From assembly GCA_021795795.1 (NCBI GenBank), contig JAJYPA010000225.1, positions 1-11,995 on the forward strand: a DNA stretch of 11,995 nucleotides, written 5' to 3'. Source of the DNA: Pseudomonadota bacterium. Lineage in GTDB: Bacteria; Pseudomonadota; Gammaproteobacteria; Halothiobacillales; Halothiobacillaceae. The notes below the pieces were generated by a model. It was not told the DNA's origin, made no database searches, and worked only from the letters and a program-made list of their open reading frames with translations. Position numbers and translations under genes: made by a program. The first letter of the stretch is position 1, and each line of letters begins with the position of its first letter. Shown one piece after another: positions 1 to 7,112 of this stretch.

Positions 1-44
1 GGCCTTGACTTCCGGGCGGGACCCCGTTTAAATACGCGCTCTTG

Positions 45-120
<76 letters not shown>

Positions 121-165
121 TATAAAACAGTAAGTTGTATAGAAAAAATCCATCAGAAAAACCAT

Positions 166-278
166 TGGCACAGACGGATGGCACAGTAAAACCCTTCCGG
201 ATCGGTGGACAAAAAATCCTCGTGTCGTAGCAAAACCTCTGTAACCGTCGGATGTGTCTGCGCTTGAGTTTGGCACAG
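166..278 (+). repeat. three direct copies of TGGCACAG between tRNA and integrase
   Basis: TGGCACAG occurs at 166-173, 179-186 and 271-278, all in the same orientation and all within the roughly 200 bp between the tRNA and the integrase start. A second, longer repeat, AAATCCATCAGAA, is at 148-160 and 298-310 apart from one edge base. Short direct repeats flanking a crossover core are typical arm-type binding sites for lambda-like integrases. That is the reading offered here, but it is inferred from position alone. Confidence 0.35.
213..227 (+). repeat. 15-bp duplicate of the tRNA-Phe anticodon-loop region (possible att core)
   Basis: AAAATCCTCGTGTCG at 213-227 is identical to 79-93, which is the 3' half of the anticodon loop, the 3' anticodon stem and the start of the variable region of tRNA-Phe. 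The copy lies between the tRNA and the integrase. Tyrosine integrases often recombine within tRNA anticodon or T-loop sequence, so this may be a leftover crossover core, a tandem-integration scar or an integrase binding site. It stops short of the tRNA 3' end, so it is not a complete reconstituted tRNA half. The match is seen directly; the role is inferred. Confidence 0.5.
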
Positions 279-322
279 CCTCATATTACCTTGTCTGAAA
301 TCCATCAGAACAAGGCGGGTGA

Positions 323-1351
323 ATGGCGAGCATCAATCGTCGTGGCAAGTATTGGCGGGTGCAGATCCGCAAACTGGGCTACCCGTATCTGTCGGCTACC
401 TTCGATACCAAGGCCGAAGCCATGGCCTGGGCGCTCAAGAAAGAAGCCGAACTGGATCGGCAGACCCCCGAAGAAACCTACCAGCGCGTAGAAGCCCGAC
501 ACTTCCGTCTCGCTGATGCCCTGCTGCGCTATGAAATTGACGTGTTGCCCGACAAAAAAGCCACCACACAACGCCGTGAGTTGGTCATCATGGCGGACCT
601 CAAAGCCACTTTTGGGGAACTGGCCCTGTCTGAGATCAACGGCCAGAGACTGGCCCTGATGGTGAAGCATTGGGAGCAGCCCGGCGACGCCCATCCCAAA
701 GGGCTGGGGGCACATTCCATCCGGCTTTACCTCGCACTCATCTCCCATCTGTACACGATTGCGCGGTCCGAGTGGGGGATGCCGGAGCTCGTCAACCCGG
801 TGCCCCTGATTCGCAAGCCCAAGCTGCCACGGGGCCGGGATCGGCGGTTGATCGGTAATGAGGAAGAGCGGCTTCTGGTTGCGTGTGAGAAGACGAATCC
901 TGAGCTGGCCGACATCGTGCGTTTCGCCATTGAAACAGCTATGCGGCAGGCGGAGATCATGGGACTCACCTGGGACCGGATCGATTTTCGGAACCACACG
1001 GCATTTTTGCAGGATACCAAAAACGGAGAGTCCCGCTTGGTACCCTTATCCGTTGCGGCGGAAGACTGTTTGAAGCGGCAGCGTGAACGCCTGGACAGCG
1101 CGGCAAAAGGGAAAGTCTGGTCCTATACCATAGAGGGTATGCGGGCCAGCTACTTCAAGGCACTCAAGAAGGCCGGCATCGAGGGGATGACCTTCCATGA
1201 CCTGCGTCATGAGGCCACCAGCCGCTTGTGTGAAAGGGGCTTGCCCATCATGACCGTGCAGGCCATAACAGGGCATAAATCCACGCAGATGCTGAAGCGG
1301 TACACGCATATTTCGCCAGCAGCGCTGGTGGCGGCGGTGAGGGGTATTTGA
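323..1351 (+). CDS. int: Tyrosine recombinase / phage-type integrase
   Basis: This 342-aa protein is predicted to catalyse site-specific integration and excision of the element at the neighbouring tRNA-Phe. The N-terminal ~60 residues (GKYWRVQIRKLGY...) resemble an arm-binding domain, residues ~60-170 the SAM-like core-binding domain, and ~175-342 the catalytic domain. All expected active-site residues are visible: Arg208 in AMRQAEIMGLTW, Lys233 in DTKNGE, His292 and Arg295 in FHDLRHEA, His318 in GHKS, and the nucleophile Tyr327 in KRYTHI. The length is normal for the family. The ATG at 323 follows a weak AAGGCGG ribosome site four bases upstream. The gene is transcribed away from the tRNA. 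Base composition is ordinary for the window (57% GC in bases 601-660, counted by hand). I see no damage, so it is probably functional. Confidence 0.95.
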   Translation: MASINRRGKYWRVQIRKLGYPYLSATFDTKAEAMAWALKKEAELDRQTPEETYQRVEARHFRLADALLRYEIDVLPDKKATTQRRELVIMADLKATFGELALSEINGQRLALMVKHWEQPGDAHPKGLGAHSIRLYLALISHLYTIARSEWGMPELVNPVPLIRKPKLPRGRDRRLIGNEEERLLVACEKTNPELADIVRFAIETAMRQAEIMGLTWDRIDFRNHTAFLQDTKNGESRLVPLSVAAEDCLKRQRERLDSAAKGKVWSYTIEGMRASYFKALKKAGIEGMTFHDLRHEATSRLCERGLPIMTVQAITGHKSTQMLKRYTHISPAALVAAVRGI

Positions 1352-1455
1352 ACTATTATGAGCGAATCTCTTAAATCGGGGCTGATCGCTAACGCAAACG
1401 ATTCGTGCTTGGCTGCCAACTTCTGTTCGGCATCTTTTCTGTACAGTCATAGGGT

Positions 1456-2292
1456 GTGGAGGTGATGCGCTTCAACAATCTTTTTGCCGGTATAAAATCT
1501 CGCTTATTCGGAAGATTTTCAAGGAGAGTGTTGGCGTCAGTTGTAATAATTTTTGTGGTTTTGATGTTGACTGAATACTTGCAAAAAAATGTAAATAATA
1601 GTTTATTTAAAGACCTGCCACTACTTCTCTCAGCTTTAGTTGCTTACATATTCTATCTAGACCAAAAAAAGTTAGAGAAAGTCTATGAGGCAAAACTTAA
1701 TCTTTATCAGAGCATGCTTATGGAGTTATCTAGAAATTACAACATTCCGATCAAGATGTTAAAAATTTTCATTAATTCTGATGCCAAAAAAATAGAATTA
1801 TCCGATCTTTCTCAGGCTCCAGAGTTTTCTCTGGAGTCAAATAATCTTGTTATGACTCTTCTTGCCAGTAATCGAGCAGTCTCTGTCCTAACAGATATTT
1901 ACAGAAAAATTCAAGAGGTGATGTTTTCGATGACATTGCTTGCGTTTAAGAAACGTATCGGTGTAGAACTTAAAGAGGATAAAGAGGATGAGAATAGCAG
2001 TGAAATAATAAGCGGGTTTAAATATCTTTTAGATCTATATTTAAAGTGTATTATATCATTAAAAGAATTGCACGACCTGAATATTTTGCTAATAAATGAG
2101 ATGCGAAATGATTTGGAGATAGGCCTTATCCGGGCGGGCGATATTAAAAAAATATCTGAGTCATACGCAGCTTCAGTTGAAGAAACTTTTAACTTCCTGA
2201 AGGCGTTAATTGACGAGGTATTTACTGCCGCATTGGCAAGCGCGAAGCGGCGAGAAGAGGGCGATCAACTTCAAAGGGCTGAGTCTGAGTGA
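1456..2292 (+). CDS. AT-rich small membrane protein of unknown function
   Basis: I do not recognise this 278-aa protein. Two hydrophobic stretches lie near the N-terminus (about residues 25-41, VLASVVIIFVVLMLTEY, and 53-69, DLPLLLSALVAYIFYL). A long, highly charged and mostly helical C-terminal part of about 200 residues follows, probably cytoplasmic. The start is uncertain: GTG at 1456 gives the longest frame, while ATG at 1465 sits just two bases after GGAGG. The gene is far more AT-rich than everything around it; bases 1561-1620 are 27% GC by hand count, against 57% inside the integrase. It stands alone between the integrase and convergent traB. Its composition and position beside an integrase suggest a recently acquired cargo gene. 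Any role, such as exclusion or defence, would be a guess. Confidence 0.85.
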   Translation: MEVMRFNNLFAGIKSRLFGRFSRRVLASVVIIFVVLMLTEYLQKNVNNSLFKDLPLLLSALVAYIFYLDQKKLEKVYEAKLNLYQSMLMELSRNYNIPIKMLKIFINSDAKKIELSDLSQAPEFSLESNNLVMTLLASNRAVSVLTDIYRKIQEVMFSMTLLAFKKRIGVELKEDKEDENSSEIISGFKYLLDLYLKCIISLKELHDLNILLINEMRNDLEIGLIRAGDIKKISESYAASVEETFNFLKALIDEVFTAALASAKRREEGDQLQRAESE

Positions 2293-2341
2293 TACCAGAT
2301 CCTGCTAGGGGGTAATGTAGGGCAGAACAGGAATCAGCTTG

Positions 2342-3619
2342 TCAGGCGTTCTCCGCCTCTATGGCCGGAGCACCGATTAGTCTTGCCCAGGCCCACGCGG
2401 TATTGCGCTGGATGACGGGAATCCCCGTCCCTTGCGCCCACCACTCGTTGTTCGTGAGCAGCACCACTTGCGGGTTCTGGAGGACGCCCTCGATCCAGAC
2501 GAAGGGCAATAACTGGTCATAGCAGATGCTGGCCCAGGTTCTGCGTCCCTCAATTTTGCGGGCAGGCGTCCACCAGGCGGCCGAATAGCCCACGTTGGTC
2601 GATTCCGTGTAGCCCGTTCCCCGGGACCAGGGGTGCCACATGGACACGGGTACCGGGAAAGCGGAACTGAACAGGATCTGCGGCGGTCCCTCATGCCGCA
2701 AGGCTGCCGCCGGCAAGGCTGCCGCCTGCAAGGCCACAATGGAATCCGTTACAAGGCCTGGCTTGCGGGGAACGTTCATTCCCACGAGCCAGGTCTGCCC
2801 CCTGGGGATGGCCCGCTGTATGGCCCAGATGTTGCCTGCCCAGTCCGTTTCCAATGATTCTGGGAGCAGCACGACTCGGACACCCTTGTGCGTGCGGAGT
2901 GTCGCCAGTGTTTCCCTGACGATTGCCGTGTGGCGAGCCTGATTGGTGAGGATAGACTGGCGGGCCTCGCCCACATCAAGATCCACGCCCAGCCAGCCTT
3001 GCAGGCGGCAGCTATGCAGGCGGCAGCCCTGTGGGGCATTTCTGGATTGCGCCGCGAGACCGTTGGCCAGGATAGCGATCCCGGCTAACGTGGCCACCAT
3101 CCCCCATTGTAACCGTATCTCAAAGGTGCCCAGTACCATCAGATGTCGCTTGTATATCCCCAAGTCATCGACAATCAGGAACAGTGTCCCCAGGGCCGCC
3201 AGCCCAGCCAGGCCCATATCCGGAAAGAGGGCACCCGCCGATGACAGCGGCGATAGCCAATCGAAAAACGCCAGCGGCGGGATCAGTGCATCGAACAAAA
3301 GAACGATGAGTGCCTTCCAGGGCTGGTCGGCAAACGCCCAGCCAGCGGAAAGCAGGGCCGCCGACCCGAGCCACAGGAAAGCCCCTTCCCACATGGGAGC
3401 GTGTGCATCAAAAAATACCGCCACGCCCCGCAGAAGCCCAACAGATCCAGCGGTATAGTAGGAGAGCGCCACCAGATAGCGGAATCGCCTGCGGGTCTGG
3501 AGAGGAACCAACAGCACAAAGATCAGAGACAGCAAAGGCCCGATCCAGTGAACAGGAAGCATCCAGGACGCCCCACAAAGAGCGGTCAAAAGGACGGAGA
3601 GAGGAAAACGGAGGGACAT
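2342..3619 (-). CDS. traB: Conjugal transfer protein TraB (Ti-plasmid type, membrane protein with nitrilase-like domain)
   Basis: This 425-aa protein matches the TraB family of Ti-type conjugation systems, which resembles apolipoprotein N-acyltransferase: an N-terminal membrane part followed by a carbon-nitrogen hydrolase fold. Residues 1-190 hold several hydrophobic helices. The C-terminal half shows ARQSILTNQARHTAIV (219-234), a likely catalytic Glu254 in VVLLPES, a likely nucleophile Cys366 in SICYD, and VLLTNNEWW (386-394). In Ti plasmids traB contributes to conjugation efficiency; its chemistry is not well defined. The gene is divergent from traG, echoing the divergent traAFBH and traCDG operons of Ti plasmids, but traA, traF and traH are not beside it here. 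Two unusual 15-bp repeat arrays interrupt the coding sequence in frame, giving CRLHSCRLQG (199-208) and AAALPAAAL (299-307). The ATG at 3619 gives the expected hydrophobic N-terminus. Confidence 0.78.
   Translation of the reverse strand: MSLRFPLSVLLTALCGASWMLPVHWIGPLLSLIFVLLVPLQTRRRFRYLVALSYYTAGSVGLLRGVAVFFDAHAPMWEGAFLWLGSAALLSAGWAFADQPWKALIVLLFDALIPPLAFFDWLSPLSSAGALFPDMGLAGLAALGTLFLIVDDLGIYKRHLMVLGTFEIRLQWGMVATLAGIAILANGLAAQSRNAPQGCRLHSCRLQGWLGVDLDVGEARQSILTNQARHTAIVRETLATLRTHKGVRVVLLPESLETDWAGNIWAIQRAIPRGQTWLVGMNVPRKPGLVTDSIVALQAAALPAAALRHEGPPQILFSSAFPVPVSMWHPWSRGTGYTESTNVGYSAAWWTPARKIEGRRTWASICYDQLLPFVWIEGVLQNPQVVLLTNNEWWAQGTGIPVIQRNTAWAWARLIGAPAIEAENA
2698..2734. repeat. 15-bp mini-repeat array A inside traB
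   Basis: Two full units, GCAAGGCTGCCGCCG and GCAAGGCTGCCGCCT, are followed by a partial third, GCAAGGC. On the minus strand, in the traB frame, they encode AAALP/AAALR-type pentapeptides. Array B at 2996-3030 carries the same sequence in the opposite orientation. The 17 bases at 2718-2734 are the exact reverse complement of 2996-3012. Confidence 0.85.
2996..3030. repeat. 15-bp mini-repeat array B inside traB, inverted relative to array A
   Basis: GCAGGCGGCAGC occurs at 3001-3012 and again at 3016-3027, a 15-bp period. GCCTTGCAGGCGGCAGC (2996-3012) is a perfect inverted copy of 2718-2734. Here the repeat is read on the other strand and encodes CRLHS/CRLQG in TraB. The same DNA unit thus yields different peptides in the two arrays, which points to the DNA rather than the protein as the thing that spreads. 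Confidence 0.85.
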
Positions 3620-3646
3620 GTCACGCCTCGATTTGCGGATTCTGTT

Positions 3647-3694
3647 GGGTATAGCTTTTCCCCGCGCCGATCGGCGACATCAAAGGCTATACCC
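3647..3694. promoter_or_regulatory. 48-bp concentric inverted repeat between traB and traG (candidate operator or oriT element)
   Basis: The outer arms GGGTATAGCTTTT (3647-3659) and AAAGGCTATACCC (3682-3694) pair at 12 of 13 positions. The inner segment CGCCGATCGGCG (3665-3676) is a perfect 12-bp palindrome. Both share exactly the same centre (3670.5), so the block is one nested symmetrical structure. It lies in the 107-bp gap between the divergent starts of traB (3619) and traG (3727), and neither gene has space for regulation elsewhere. A dimeric regulator operator controlling both promoters, or a relaxase-recognised hairpin of an origin of transfer, are the two best readings. There is no T-run to suggest a terminator. 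Confidence 0.6.
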
Positions 3695-3711
3695 TGGCAC
3701 CCAGTCCATTC

Positions 3712-3717
3712 AGGGAG
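3712..3717 (+). promoter_or_regulatory. Ribosome binding site of traG
   Basis: AGGGAG ends nine bases before the ATG at 3727. This supports that start over the second in-frame ATG two codons later. Confidence 0.55.
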
Positions 3718-3726
3718 TTCCTCTTC

Positions 3727-6129
3727 ATGCCTATGCGCACCCATCAACCGGAGCAGAACATCCTCGACTACCGGAAGCAGCAGCAGATTCGTAACGCGCC
3801 TTTTCTGGGCATGGCGGCCACCGCCATGACAGGGATCGCGGCGGCTTATCTGGGAGCGAGTCTGGGAGTGCATAACGAAATCGGGCGCTACGCCGCCAAT
3901 TTTTTTCCTGACTACGTCGCCAAACCTTTCCTGGGCTTGCCCGTCTATTCCCCCCTGGCTCTGGGCAAGGCGTTTTTTGCTTTCAAGCAATACCCGATGA
4001 TGGACAGGGCAGTGGAGCTGGCCTTGGGCATTACCGCCGTACCCACCCTGGCTATGGGCGTCTGGCAATTCGTCCGCACCGGTCGTCTACAAAAGCAGAT
4101 GTACGAGACGGATCTGCACGGTTCGGCCCATTGGGCCACGAAAAAGGAACTCGAACAGATGGCCTTGCTGCCGCCCAGGAGCTTGCGCCCCGCCAGGGAC
4201 CAGACCAGCAAGCGGGTCTGTTATGTGGGCGGCATTCCCGATGAAAAGGACCACACACAGTACCTGCAACACGCGGGTGCCGAACACATCATCTGTTTTG
4301 CGCCGACCCGGTCTGGCAAGGGTGTGGGTCTGGTGCTGCCCACCCTGCTGGGTGGCTGGCAGGAAAGTGTCGTGGTCCACGACATCAAGGGGGAGAATTA
4401 TTTGCTGACCGCAGGCTGGCGGCAATCCATTGGACAGACCATCCTGAAATTCAACCCGGGATATGGGTTAGACGACAATAACGGCGACCAGGGCACGAAA
4501 GAGCAATGCTGCCATTTCAATCCGCTCGAAGAGGTGCGGGTCGGCACGCCCTTCGAGGTCAAGGATGTCATGAATATCGCCACGATGATCGTCGATCCGG
4601 ACGGCAAGGGGCTGAATGACCACTGGCAAAAGACCGGCTTCGCGCTACTGACTTCTGTCATTCTGCATGTGCTCTACGCCGAACCGGACAAGACCTTGCG
4701 GGGCGTAGGAGCCTTCCTGAACGATCCTGCGCTGGAAAACGTCGATCAGGCGTTCAATAAGATGATCGCTACCGAGCACAACCCGAGCGGAAAATTCGAT
4801 CGAGCCTGGAGAGACCAATACCGCACAGACTCCAAAGTACATCCTGTCATCGCCCAATCCGCCAAGGAAATGCTGAACAAGGCCGCTAACGAGAAGTCGG
4901 GCGTCATTTCCACCATGATGAGCTTCCTGTCTCTCTATCGTGACCCCATCGTGGCCGAATGGACGGAATACTCGGATTGGAGCATCACCGACTTGCAGGA
5001 TGCGGAGAACCCGGTCTCCCTGTATCTGGTCACCAGCCCGGAAGACAAAAACCGCCTGAAACCTCTCATCCGGCTGGTACTGAACCTGATCGCTTCGAAG
5101 TTCACCAGCGAAAACCGTCTGACACAGGAAAAAGGGCGGATGGTCTGTATAGGGAAACATCCCCTGCTTCTGTTGCTGGACGAGTTCCCGAGTCTTGGGA
5201 AGATGGATATTTTCCAGGATGCCATTGCCTTTTTCGCGGGTTACAACGTCAAGCTTTTCCTGATTACCCAGAGCAAATCCCAACTGGAGGATGAAGGCCA
5301 TGGCTACGGTAAAGCCGGTGGCTCGGTCATCATCGAGAACTGTCACGTCCGCATCTTCTACGCCCCCAATGACGTAACGACCGCCGAGTGGCTATCGAAG
5401 ACCCTGGGCAAGAAAACAGTCCCCATGGAGAACACCACCCAGAGCCTGGAGGGATCTTTTCTGCCTTCGCCCAAGGGGCAGAGCCGGTCCATTACCTGGC
5501 AGGCCAGGGATCTTCTGACGCCGGACGAGGTATTGCGCCTGCGCGGCCCGATCAAGCAGGGATCGGACATCGTGAAAGCCGGGGACATGATTGTCATGGT
5601 GTCGGGCTTCGCACCGGTCTACGGGCGACAAATCCTGTACTTCAAGAATCAGGTATTCCTGGGACGAGCCCAAAAGTCTCCGCCTGCGCAATCGGAGCCC
5701 ATCCGGGATCGAAAAAATTACCGCTTCCTGGGTGAGCACGGGGGTGTTCTCGCCGCAAAACCCCAGGATCCGGAACCTGGTCTGGACGACATGGATTTTG
5801 CTGATGAGATGCCGGCAAAAGGCGATGTCGCAGAGGGTGGCGCTCAAGATGGACAGTCCGGGAGCACCTCTCTGGAGCAGTTGGAAGCTGAAACCACAAC
5901 GGTGGAAGAAGAAGAGGAAGCCGCCACGGGCGAAGTTCAGGGGGATCTTACCCAGGACAGGGAGGTCCTCAACGTACAGAAAGACCTGGCCCGCCTAGCG
6001 GAGATGCTACCACCGGAAATAAAGGCCGCGTCTGGCGGGGAAGATGCCTGGCGACCAAATGCTACCCGCCTGGACCGTCATGAAGACAGGCGATCAATGG
6101 ATGGACTCTTGGGAGGAAAGGCGTCGTAG
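3727..6129 (+). CDS. traG: Type IV secretion coupling protein TraG/VirD4
   Basis: This 800-aa inner-membrane ATPase links the relaxase-DNA complex to the type IV secretion channel in conjugation. Hydrophobic segments at about 25-47 and 95-115 anchor it. DLHGSAHWATKKEL (129-142) is the family's conserved entry to the soluble domain. Walker A is APTRSGKGVGLVLP (192-205) and Walker B is LLLLLDEFPSLG (480-491), with Asp485 and Glu486. FLITQSKSQL (511-520) and NCHVRIFYAPND (538-549) are further TraG/VirD4 blocks. The enzyme core ends near residue 650. A ~150-residue tail follows, rich in acidic residues (a run of glutamates at 727-731) and probably disordered, making the protein longer than Ti or RP4 TraG. 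The gene is divergent from traB across the nested palindrome. No other mating-pair genes follow it, so the transfer region here is incomplete or scattered. Confidence 0.93.
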   Translation: MPMRTHQPEQNILDYRKQQQIRNAPFLGMAATAMTGIAAAYLGASLGVHNEIGRYAANFFPDYVAKPFLGLPVYSPLALGKAFFAFKQYPMMDRAVELALGITAVPTLAMGVWQFVRTGRLQKQMYETDLHGSAHWATKKELEQMALLPPRSLRPARDQTSKRVCYVGGIPDEKDHTQYLQHAGAEHIICFAPTRSGKGVGLVLPTLLGGWQESVVVHDIKGENYLLTAGWRQSIGQTILKFNPGYGLDDNNGDQGTKEQCCHFNPLEEVRVGTPFEVKDVMNIATMIVDPDGKGLNDHWQKTGFALLTSVILHVLYAEPDKTLRGVGAFLNDPALENVDQAFNKMIATEHNPSGKFDRAWRDQYRTDSKVHPVIAQSAKEMLNKAANEKSGVISTMMSFLSLYRDPIVAEWTEYSDWSITDLQDAENPVSLYLVTSPEDKNRLKPLIRLVLNLIASKFTSENRLTQEKGRMVCIGKHPLLLLLDEFPSLGKMDIFQDAIAFFAGYNVKLFLITQSKSQLEDEGHGYGKAGGSVIIENCHVRIFYAPNDVTTAEWLSKTLGKKTVPMENTTQSLEGSFLPSPKGQSRSITWQARDLLTPDEVLRLRGPIKQGSDIVKAGDMIVMVSGFAPVYGRQILYFKNQVFLGRAQKSPPAQSEPIRDRKNYRFLGEHGGVLAAKPQDPEPGLDDMDFADEMPAKGDVAEGGAQDGQSGSTSLEQLEAETTTVEEEEEAATGEVQGDLTQDREVLNVQKDLARLAEMLPPEIKAASGGEDAWRPNATRLDRHEDRRSMDGLLGGKAS

Positions 6130-6377
6130 GAACCCACCTAGCAAGTGGCTATCGCTTAGGAACGAGACAGCGTCAGGACTAACCTGCTCAATAAGAACAT
6201 ATTTTTCAACGTATTGGTGACCCGAACGATGGGCATTCCCCCTTATCAGGAGGTTCCTCCGTGATGCAGGGCGGCATACTTATTGGCTATTCCCACGCGA
6301 TCGTCGTTTTTAGCAAAACGTCATTATTTTTCAATAACATAAAAACGCTCATAACAATAGGCGCCATGGAGAATGCC
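6130..6377. other. AT-rich gap after traG with a strong ribosome site and a short hairpin
   Basis: No convincing gene fills this stretch apart from the doubtful frame starting at 6261. AGGAGG at 6248-6253 is a near-ideal ribosome site, and GGAGG-TT-CCTCC (6249-6260) forms an inverted pair around it. CGTTTT-TAGC-AAAACG (6305-6320) is a six-pair stem with a four-base loop, mostly A/T, and too weak to call a terminator. The composition rises sharply in A and T from about 6190 to 6360. This is consistent with a promoter zone or with a junction between transfer genes and cargo. Confidence 0.4.
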
Positions 6378-6494
6378 ATGTTCAATCAATCCCCTGCGTC
6401 AACCGTCAAAAGTAGTCGGTCAACATCTGCACCCTCGCCCACTTGGCTTGCAACGCTAAAACAATGCGGCCTGCGACTTCTGCCCGTTGCCTGA
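6261..6494 (+). CDS. Doubtful small reading frame, perhaps a truncated gene at the cargo junction
   Basis: This 77-aa frame is not recognised. In its favour, AGGAGG (6248-6253) lies seven bases before the GTG at 6261 and ten before the ATG at 6264. A second plausible start, the ATG at 6378, has GGAG (6368-6371) six bases upstream and would give a 38-aa peptide beginning MFNQSPASTVKSS. Against it, the frame is short, matches no family I know, and its last 39 bases overlap the 3' end of the opposite-strand NADAR gene. One explanation is the N-terminus of a gene that followed traG and was cut off when the right-hand cargo arrived, with the stop codon supplied by the cargo. A non-coding stretch is about equally likely. 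Confidence 0.3.
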   Translation: MMQGGILIGYSHAIVVFSKTSLFFNNIKTLITIGAMENAMFNQSPASTVKSSRSTSAPSPTWLATLKQCGLRLLPVA

Positions 6495-7112
6495 GCTCCT
6501 GGCCGTGACCGTTTCGATAGGTTTGCCCAGCAGCAGGAAGTCGGGGATACCGAGCGGTGGCACCGTCTTCAGCATGCCATCCGCGTCGCCTTTGAGCTTC
6601 TCCCGCAACTCCATAAGGAGTCTGCCGAGAACGTTCTGCCCAATTAGTGTGTCACCGGTCTCATCCGCCAACTTGGCTCCCCAATAGTCGTCCTTGCGTG
6701 ACTGCTCGACGATCGGCCGATCACGCGTGGCCAGCAGAAGCCGACCGAACTCCGCGTAGTTCTGTGCGAGCTTCACACGGAGGCACCAACGCATGACCTT
6801 GTATCGGACTTCGTCCCAATCTGACCTTGAGTCCTTGCGGTGCGGCTTGCTCTTCATCTTGGCGGTCATCGGGCTGTGCTGCCCGATGATTTCCCGTTGG
6901 ACCTCTGGTAAGTTGGGAAAGCGGCAGGATTGATACAAAGCCTCCGTCGTCAAGATGCGGACGCCGTTGATTTGCAAGGGGTATCCTGACGCCATGTTGG
7001 ACAGGCCACCGAAGTCCTCCTTCGTCTTGTAGACGACAACCACCTCGCGGCGGAAATAGGTTCGCAGCAGGCAGTTCTCGGCTCGGTCGGTGTTAGAGCG
7101 CCATGAGGTCAT
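6456..7112 (-). CDS. NADAR-domain protein (YbiA-like predicted N-glycosidase / ADP-ribose processing)
   Basis: This 218-aa protein carries a clear NADAR (YbiA-like) domain over residues ~25-173. Hallmarks are FGGLSNM (34-40), TTEALYQSCRF with Glu57 (55-65), the SDWDEVRYKVM block around Trp99, LLATRDRPIVEQSRKDDYWGAKL (126-148) and GQNVLGRLLMELR (158-170). Known NADAR/YbiA enzymes cleave N-glycosidic bonds in riboflavin-pathway intermediates, and some remove ADP-ribose from guanine in nucleic acid as antidotes to DarT-like toxins. The substrate here is unknown. The chosen ATG at 7112 overlaps the end of the upstream phosphoribosyltransferase-like gene by 20 bp, so the two are probably translationally coupled. 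The longer frame back to 7211 only shadows that gene. A ~45-residue tail after the domain (~174-218) has no motif I know. It is the last gene of the defence-like block. Confidence 0.85.
   Translation of the reverse strand: MTSWRSNTDRAENCLLRTYFRREVVVVYKTKEDFGGLSNMASGYPLQINGVRILTTEALYQSCRFPNLPEVQREIIGQHSPMTAKMKSKPHRKDSRSDWDEVRYKVMRWCLRVKLAQNYAEFGRLLLATRDRPIVEQSRKDDYWGAKLADETGDTLIGQNVLGRLLMELREKLKGDADGMLKTVPPLGIPDFLLLGKPIETVTARSSGNGQKSQAALF

Noticed and set aside
305..997. Long minus-strand frame of 230 aa opposite the integrase
   Set aside because: It lies wholly within the integrase, which has a full set of catalytic residues; the antisense frame is a by-product of codon bias.
4645..5346. 233-aa minus-strand frame within traG
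   Set aside because: TraG motifs (Walker B, QSKSQ block) run through the same bases on the plus strand; the opposite frame shows no family pattern.
6305..6320. CGTTTT-TAGC-AAAACG hairpin as a terminator
   Set aside because: Only two G-C pairs and no uninterrupted T-run directly after the stem.
6130..6500. A Tn3-type 38-bp terminal inverted repeat closing the cargo on the left
   Set aside because: I looked for the usual GGGG...TAAG style end and found none; the left end of any transposon cannot be placed.
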